A stretch of 64,000 bases of DNA from Cherax quadricarinatus (lineage: Eukaryota > Arthropoda > Malacostraca > Decapoda > Parastacidae). The stretch is taken from assembly GCF_038502225.1 (NCBI RefSeq), contig NC_091355.1:16694381-16758380 (forward strand). The letters are read 5' to 3'. The position numbers were made by a program, and so were the translations under genes. The notes beneath the pieces are model-generated. The model saw only the letters and a program-made list of their open reading frames with translations, was not told the origin of the DNA and made no database searches. The number at the start of each line of letters is the position of its first letter. Positions within the stretch are counted from its first letter, which is position 1. Shown here one piece after another: positions 57,269 to 64,000 of this stretch.

Positions 57269-59690
57269 CTTGTGGTATTTGACATTAGAAACTTTGATTT
57301 CTCTACTCACATCTCTGGCTCCTCCCTTGACCCAGTAGTGAGTGATCTGGCAGAAGGTATAGTCACTTGTCAATCCCTCAGCTACGTTGGATCATCTGAG
57401 CACAAGGCTGTTTTTTGCGACACTTAAGATCCCAACAGAACGAGATGAGTCCACACGCACGACCTGGCTATGGGAAAGAGGTAATTGGCCAGCTCTGATC
57501 TCGCCACCACTGATTGGAATGCTCTTCTCCAGGGGTATGTTGACAACCAAGTGAAAGCCTTCACTGGACACATCCTTAATCTACAACAAGATCACATTCC
57601 TCACCGGCAATATGTGACGAAGCCTACAGATCAGCCTTGGTTTGGCTTTCGTTGTAGAGAGGCTACTACTGCTGAGTACAAGGCATGCCGAAGGTATAAG
57701 AGATTCTACCACCTATAACAGTAACTTGCACAGGCAAGTCTGTAGGCATAAGGGCGAAGTTCAAAAGTGGGCCATCGCAAAATGGGAGGTGGACACAAAA
57801 AGAAAGCTAGCATCAGGTAGGGTAGGCTCCAAAACCTGGTGGTCCCTCGTCAAGGACAGACAAGGTTATCTGCCTGATGAACTCATTCCACCTCTAAATC
57901 GACAGGATGGGATCACCTCTACTAGTAGTCAAGAGAAAGAAGACTCTTTGCTACCAAAATACAAGTTCCTGATCCAGCAAGGGACCCTCCTTGGCTAGCT
58001 GCAAGAACTGTGTCAAAACCGTCAGTGGTGACAATAAGGCAGCAGGAGGCGTATTTCCTTCTTAAATCGCTTGAGCAAGAAAAAGCTGTGGGCCCAGACA
58101 AGTTGAACCCAAGATTGCTGAGAAGATGTGCAGACCAGCTAGCAGCACCTCTAACTCACATCTTGCAGCACTGGCTAATACAATGTAAATGGCCTTCTCT
58201 GTGGAAAGAGGTAAATGTTGTCCCTGTTCACAAAAAGAAGAGCAGAGCAGAAATCAGCATCTACAGACCAGTGTCACTCCTGCCAATCACTGGCAAGGTC
58301 CTTGAGACAATCTCAAGACAAATGACATATTTTTGACTACCACTCACTACTTTATGACCGTCAATATGGCTTCAGGAAAAGTTGCTCTGCTGCTCATCTG
58401 TTGTTAAACCTCTCCACTAAATGGCACCAGTCGCTGGATGAATCCAAAGTCAGCTGTGTGGTAGCACTGGACATTGCTGGTGCTTTCGACCGTGTGTGGC
58501 ATCAGGGCCTCTTGGCAAAACCGCATGCACTGGGAATTGCAGGCTCTACGCTGTCTCCTCAGTGATTACCTTCATGGTAGATCTCTAAGTGTAGTTCTCA
58601 ATGGAACGAAATCAGCAAGACATCCTATTGGGGCAAGTGTTCCACAAGGAAGCGTGCTGGAACCATTGTTATAGAATGTTTACTTCAATGACCTTCATCT
58701 CATCCCAGAATCCCATGCATATGCAGACGACTGTACTCTGACAGTCACTTATCCAAGAGAAGAAATGCCAGCTGCTCTAAGCTACATCAATCACCAGCTA
58801 AGAGCTATATCGGCTAGGGGAAACAGATGGCAAGCAACATTTACACCTATGAAAACAAATGATGATGGTCTCTAGGCAACATGATGGTAATGCCGGTGCA
58901 GTAGTAAGGATGAATGGGAGGGTGTTGGTATCTGGGGAAGAAGTTGATATCCTTGGGGTGAAATTCGACCCCAAACTGACCATGAAGAACCACGTTGTAA
59001 ATCTTGCAAACAGACAGCCAGGAAGCTGACAGCACTTCACCGTATCTCGCATCTGCTTGACAGTAGGGGTTGCAAGATTCTGTATGAGGCACAAGTACGC
59101 TCACACCTTGAGTATGCTCAACTTTCTTGGTTTGCCTGCCCCCCTCCCCCTCCTTCATCTCATCTGCGACTGCTTGACAGTAGAGAACAGAGCAAGACGC
59201 CTCATCTCTCGCCTGGACCCATCCTGGATAGAGCGGTCATTCCAGCAGAGCCTTCAACACAGGAGGGATGTGGGAGGCCTTACTGTTATGTACAAGGCCA
59301 ATATTATCAAAATACCACACTTGGATTCACTTCGAGGACAACGAGAAGCAAGCTTCTATACCACAAGACGGGCAGAAAGCAGCAACTTCACTATGGCTGT
59401 ACCCTTCTCCAGATCACTCCATCTGAGATCATTTATCCCCAGGATGACTCGAGTATGGAACACATTCGTACAGCATGTCAACGAATGAAAATGCTGGCCT
59501 ACAGATGGCTCCAACTTGTATGTTTCATAACAGTAAGAATACTTGTATGTTTCATAACAACAAAAATGCATTCAAATAAGGTGATGTAGGTAACAGCTTC
59601 TAGTTTGTCAATGAAGTTAGGAATCCATAACTTGTCAATAAAGTTAGGGATCCTTATCCTAACCTTGTCAAACCCTGTGTTAAGAGAGAG
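57269..59690 (+). pseudogene. LINE-J copy 3: longest copy, endonuclease end through 3' tail
   Basis: It begins right after (GA)n with the end of an APE-type endonuclease ([11 protein letters not shown]…[11 protein letters not shown]). The linker follows (NQVKAFTGHILNLQQDHIPH; KPTDQPWFGFRCREA) and then the RT. RT landmarks are EKAVGPDKLNPRLLRRCADQ, YRPVSLLPITGKVLE, palm A LDIAGAFDRVWHQ (about 58470), PQGSVLEPLL, palm C AYADDCTLTVTYP (about 58715) and the C-terminal RVWNTFVQ. At least five frame changes and several stops (e.g. after SRQM at 58335, and TAG at the LL*N site near 58671) make it inactive. The 3' UTR has repeated TCAATAAAGTTAGG(A/G)AT strings and the terminal CAAACCCTGTGT, followed by AAGAGAGAGCGAG. 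GA-rich DNA therefore flanks both ends. Jockey/CR1/L2-like; clade not fixed. Confidence 0.87.
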
Positions 59691-60085
59691 CGAGTTATGT
59701 TTAAATGAATCTCCGGTGTGGGTGGCTTAGCCCTCCAAAACATTCTTTTGCTTTCGTATAAATACTTCAAATAAAAAAAATTATCAATGTTGGTACGTAC
59801 ATTATGTTCATCGGTGGAAATGGGAATACTTTTAGCCATTTGACCAAGACCTGCTGGCAAATATTTTTCTGTAAAAAATATCCCATCATAAGATGGGTTA
59901 CCAAACCTCTTCGACACCTCTTCCAAGACACCTGAGCACAATTTTTGCGTGTGTGTCTGTGTAACATCCTTAGTATAGAATATATGAATTCCATTTTTGT
60001 TTCCCTCCTCTTTTATTTTAATGTAGGAATAGCTTCTGTGAAGAGTCAATGTAAATGTATATCTTAATGGTCAAGCCTCTTCGAA
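59691..60085 (-). other. Open frame of unknown origin (about 125 codons)
   Basis: A minus-strand frame from an in-frame stop near 60077 to the LINE-J boundary reads smoothly: NGIHIFYTKDVTQTHTQKLC, RFGNPSYDGIFFTEKYLPAG, YLKYLYESKRMFWRAKPPTP. The composition looks protein-like (aromatic and charged residues mixed, no low complexity). There is no ATG at its start (first possible start is TTG at 60049) and I do not recognise a domain. It could be an exon, an old transposase piece, or chance. It continues a few codons into the LINE-J end, which shows that its 3' end is not natural. Confidence 0.22.
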
Positions 60086-61784
60086 TATCTAATGGATACT
60101 TAGAAGCAAGAGAATGAACCAAAGATAATCCATCCCGCACAACACAGGAAACACCTTCTCTCTGCTTTTAGCTGCCACAGCTGTAAATCAACGTGTATGC
60201 AGGAGTTTGTGAGGTTGTGGCCACCACCTCTGTGGCTTCACCCAGGAGGGGAGTAGTGGGGGAAGGTGGGGTAACGAGGTGCAGAGGGAGTTCAATTAAC
60301 ATCTAATGGCGTACGAAACTTAAGGAGAGGCAAGAGGGCTGTAGAACTGAGTGGGGAAAGTGAGAGGATATGTGGAGGAAAATAGGAGTTGAGGAAGGGG
60401 AAGGAAAAGGCATAAGGGAGGGAAGGGAGGAAATGGGAGGAAGAATTGGAGTGTTGATGGAGAGCTCTGGTAAATGGAGAATGAAACATTCGCAGAAACT
60501 TAATTCACACAATTCATTATATAACAGAACTTTTCACTCTCAATAAGAGTCAGGCCCTCAGCCCCTCTCCTCCATCTAGCCCTCGGATGAGCGACGCCAG
60601 TGTACTAACACTGTGTATATATGCATGTATTAGTAAATTAACTCTCTTGTAAATAGTCTCACTTTGCGACGTCTTTGTAAATTCCTTTTGCATGGTAATT
60701 TCCATGCAATAGTAATTGAATCCATGCTGGAATGAAGCCTATAAGCTGCCCTAGCTACAGAATCTGTAGTGGAATGCTTAACGGCGTCCTTGTCGTCATA
60801 TTGAAGTCATTCAGCTCAAGTTGACAGACTTTATCGCCTCACGCATCAAATCCATCCTGTGTAATGGAATATAACAGGGATACACAGTTAGATTTCGTCC
60901 CCACTCATATTGAGTAGGGTAGCTGCACACTGTTGTTGTTGCCACTATGTAACCATTACACTGAGAAGGATGACATCACGATGATCATTTTTTTTTATGA
61001 AAAAAATAAGATGCAAACCCCCTGCCCTTCCTCCTTACAGCATCAGGGTAAAAGAAGCCAGCAACTCTTGTCTCTCCAATCTCCGTCTAGGTTTCGTATG
61101 GAAGAGACCCAGAGCCCGACTCACTATCCTGCTTACGTATAGAGGAGGCCTGAAACTTTTCGCTTTGCCCAATCCTTCCAACATCTAACCCTCTTATGGA
61201 AGAGGACTACAACTCTCCCTGGCCACTTTCCCTTTCCTCTTCTCCATCTAGCCCTCGTATGGAGGAGACCCACAACCCTTCCTCCTCTCCATCCCTTCTC
61301 CTCCATCTTGCCTTCAGATAAACGGGACACTTGATATAGTGGAAATCGGGCAATGCCAGGTAATTGGGCGTTTCCAATACGAGGGAGGGAGATATTGAGG
61401 CTATTACTTAAGGCAGCTATTGCAGGTCTGGAGGTCATCTCAGCTCCGCAGATTTAGATGGACAGACTGAATTTAAAACAACTAATAGTGATAAGTTGAG
61501 AAAGATATAGTCACTTATAAGAAATGTTGGTAAATTTTGTTAATTTTGTCTTTTCAAATTGATTTAGGCAATGTATACCATAACGTTAACAAGGTTCTAA
61601 CTATTAACTCTAGCTTTACGTTCAACTAGGTAGCGATAAGCTAAATTGTACTATATATCCCTATGCTTATAACTTTTCGGTTAATATTACTGCAATCCAT
61701 AGATACATCACTGCGTGGTAGGTAATGTATTGTCCATGTACATTGTGAAATTAAATTAAATATTTTATTGAATTCATCTATGCA
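60086..61784. other. No assignable feature
   Basis: 1.7 kb without recognisable coding, RNA or repeat features. There is a loosely repeated GG-A-GGAAG purine-rich stretch at 60240-60480. Strings like CCATCTAGCCCTCGTATGGA occur three times with variation (60572, 61245, 61303 and nearby), suggesting an old diverged tandem or family. Confidence 0.5.
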
Positions 61785-62090
61785 GGAGCGTGTTGCATCC
61801 AACTGAATGGAGACAAGTGGTCTTTATGGATTGACGTTCTGTTGGAGTGTGAGATATTTAACATTTATGAAGGGTTTCAGAGAAATCGACTATCCGAACT
61901 TATGTCCAGAAGGCGGAAAATACAGCATTTTCATTTCGAAGGAGTAAAGATGTTTCAGATCTAAAGGTCGTTTAAATTCTAATGTCTGAGCACATTTGGC
62001 CACATAGTTATTGAATGAGTTATAGTTAATGTGCTTCATTTTTTGGGTCACCGCCTTGGTAGGAGACGGCCGGTACCAGGAAAAATTATC
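61785..62090 (+). repeat. RTE-like LINE 3' UTR (plus strand)
   Basis: It contains GTTGGAGTGTGAGATATTTA then ACATTTATGAAGGGTTTCAG, the plus-strand equivalent of the 3' UTR in copies 1-3, and ends TTGGGTCACCGCCTTGGTAG then GAGACGGCCGG. No coding sequence is left. 62091-63194 shows nothing else assignable. Confidence 0.75.
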
Positions 62091-63194
62091 TAAATGATTT
62101 ATAGCACTACGTATTCAGTGAAGTAAATAATTTATGACTAATTTTTTCTACGACCCTTGAAATATACTTCTGCAAGAATGTATAACCGATATATATAATA
62201 TATATAAGGGGTCATCATAATAGATGCAGCGAGAGTGAATGGTGGGGAGAAAGGGTAATTTGTTCCACTGTGATGTCCTGGTGGGGGCAAGAGTTGTGGG
62301 AAGCACAAACTGTTCTCTACCATGAGGGGTGGCAACCTGGGAAAGACTGCTTGAGAGAAAACTATGAGGAGAGGCGAGCAGTTGCTGTACACTTGGCGTA
62401 TATTGAAATCAACACGAACTTACATTTTTCTTACTGTTCACAATGCCTTGCTTAAAATTAACACAATTTTTTTTCCCAAACACATCGTGAAAGACGAAGG
62501 GATTGGCACTAGTAACTCAGTGTCGTGCAGTATACATTCAGTACAACACCTCCCCCTACGCCCCGCGCCACTCCCTCCCTGCTTCTCTGGCGTGGCAAAG
62601 GCGGTACTGACTGGACACTCGACACTGTCTCCCACTACACTTAGGCGAGATTCTTCCGTACATATGCCCCTCAAGGGAAATTTCTTGATGCTAGTGAAGG
62701 GCTTTTGATCTAGCGAATTGAATCTGTGCTCCGGTTCCCTGAAATGAGTTTGAATACCTTCCATTCCCCCCCCCCCCATGAGATGTATAATCCTACGGGT
62801 TTAGCGATCCCCCATGTTTATAATAATAATCTGTACACGAGTGCTCGTTCATTTCTAAGTTAACTGGGATCATGGTGCTAGAGGTAGGTGTGTATATGAA
62901 GGCTTGTCAAGTTGGCCGATAACAAGCGGCCAATAACCGGGGGTCCACTGTATACGTTATTCTTCGACGGCACCCAAGAAGAGTGAAGGCCTCACTCACC
63001 TCCCATATCTGTCCTCTTCCCCACTAATCATACTACTCACCATCCATCACAAAAACTGCACAACACTTCCATTATATACCAAAAAATGCTGCATTGGAAT
63101 GATTTCTTTCTGCACTGACTTCTGCCTCAGACATTCACACTGAGTACCGCTCATTCTTGGCCTAGTCAGCCTCTTTGAGCAAAAGTTATGTTTG

Positions 63195-63285
63195 AAATTT
63201 CCTCTGCTAGCCTGCCACACATACTCACCTACTGTACTCACCTGTATGTGAGTTCAATTCATAGTTCCTGGCCCCAGCAAGGTAA
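63195..63285 (+). repeat. SINE-like repeat family S, degenerate
   Basis: ATACTCACCTACTGTACTCACCTG then GAGTTCAATTCATAGTTCCT and GGCCCCAGC, matching 27.09-27.16 kb with many changes. Confidence 0.5.
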
Positions 63286-63311
63286 GCGACAACCTTGTCG
63301 CACGTGTGTCA

Positions 63312-63343
63312 CCCTACCATATATATATAACATATATATTATG
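63312..63343. repeat. Short AT-rich palindrome
   Basis: ACCATATATATATA and TATATATTATGGT face each other around a few bases. 63344-63689 shows nothing I can assign. Confidence 0.6.
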
Positions 63344-63691
63344 GTAAAAAAAGACGTGTGTATATCGAGCAACCGTTCATCGACATAAGAAATAAGTTAA
63401 ACAAATTACTTAGAAAACTGTGTCCACAATTCTACGAGTTATATTAAGGAACAGCTTTATATTACAATGATTTAATAAGTTCAAAGATTCGACTCATGAT
63501 TATCTACAGTCGTCTATACGAGATGTAAGTCTCAGTACAGTGGAAAGACGATAAGACAGCTCAGGACTTTAACTGCTGAATACTCATTCAGTACTTAACA
63601 ACTATTGGATAAGATAAGTGTTAGTCACCCAGGATAACCCAGGAAAGTGTGTCATCGAGGGCTGTCTTATTTCCATTGGGGTCTTTCAATA

Positions 63692-63864
63692 TCGTCTCCT
63701 AGGTTGCGGCCCACACCAGTCGACTAACACCCAGGTACCTACTTTCAGCTAGGTGAACAGAGACAGCAAGTGTAAGGAAATGTCCAACATTTCCAAGCAT
63801 GACGGAGATTGAACCACGACACTCAGGGTGTGAGACGAGAGCGTTGCCAACCGAGCCATGAGAC
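63692..63864 (-). repeat. tRNA-derived SINE (family T), copy 3
   Basis: Minus strand: tRNA-like head with TGGCTCGGTTGGCAACGC (A-box), CGTGGTTCAATCTCCG (B-box), then GGAAATGTTGGACATTTCC. The body has CTGTTCACCTAGCTGAAAGT then AGGTACCTGGGTGTTAGTCG and ACTGGTGTGGGCCGCAACCT. It is the best preserved family-T copy here. 63865-64000 is unassigned. Confidence 0.72.
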
Positions 63865-64000
63865 ACATGCGACTGCGCGAAACAACTCAAGATACGGCCA
63901 TTTAACCTTCATACAATGAGCTAAGACTGGCAGCAACTCTCTCCTTATCTTCAGTCGTGTACCGTCACGTGTCTGAGCTCCTGCGAACCTTTCATGTTTT

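Noticed and set aside
55795..57427. Four frames of about 500 codons (ERERE and SLSLSP types)
   Set aside because: Translation of the 16-bp purine satellite in all frames; no non-repeat domain at either end apart from LINE-J sequence.

Overview
This 64 kb window looks like non-genic DNA from a large, repeat-rich metazoan genome, most probably a decapod crustacean such as a crayfish, shrimp or crab. The evidence is the mix of repeats: very long (AT)n, (TG)n and (GA)n microsatellites every few kilobases, non-LTR retrotransposons of several clades, Penelope-like elements (PLEs) with GIY-YIG endonucleases, tRNA-like SINEs, and a TIR element that always sits in (AT)n tracts. The host assignment rests on my memory of decapod repeats and was not tested by a search. 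I see no convincing host protein-coding gene, no rRNA or true tRNA gene, and nothing prokaryotic. Most long open frames in the window (poly-SL, ER, TH, VC and YI) come from microsatellites.

Layout. 0-5.8 kb: a 5'-truncated YADD LINE ('LINE-J'), then an RTE-like LINE on the minus strand, then a PLE remnant with an inverted head and a GIY-YIG domain. 5.8-12 kb: fold-back repeats carrying hammerhead-ribozyme-like motifs, mixed with decayed CR1-like LINE pieces and small DNA-transposon ends. 12.9-18.5 kb: the centrepiece, an apparently intact two-ORF I-clade-like LINE. Its ORF1 and ORF2 overlap as TAATG. ORF2 is 1236 aa with endonuclease, reverse transcriptase, RNase H and a CCHC motif, and a (TG)n block of about 370 bp lies before its 3' UTR. 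18.6-21.5 kb: SINE, LINE ORF1 remnant and a second PLE. 21.5-26.4 kb: four copies of the AT-microsatellite TIR element and a 26-bp minisatellite. 27-33.5 kb: SINEs, a CR1 tail split by a 993-bp nested fold-back element with a 12-bp target-site duplication, and a 0.94-kb polypyrimidine tract. 34-40.7 kb: minisatellites, a second RTE-like LINE with a duplicated 5' segment, two more TIR elements and a near-perfect 159-bp palindrome. 42-50.5 kb: LINE-J inside a (CT)n tract, triplet repeats and minisatellites, a third RTE-like LINE. 50.5-54.2 kb: tRNA-like SINE pieces, two TIR elements and another SINE. 55.8-59.7 kb: a 1.43-kb purine tract running straight into the longest LINE-J copy. 60-64 kb: mostly unassigned DNA, an RTE-like 3' tail and SINEs.

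Together the window is a record of nested mobile elements with clear preferences for simple repeats: the TIR family in (AT)n, LINE-J in (GA/CT)n, and SINEs abutting (TG)n or (GA)n. The most interesting material is (1) the family of TATA-bearing, hammerhead-like, fold-back PLE terminal repeats; (2) the AT-microsatellite-associated TIR family; (3) the intact LINE with stop-start coupling; and (4) LINE-J copies embedded in GA microsatellites.
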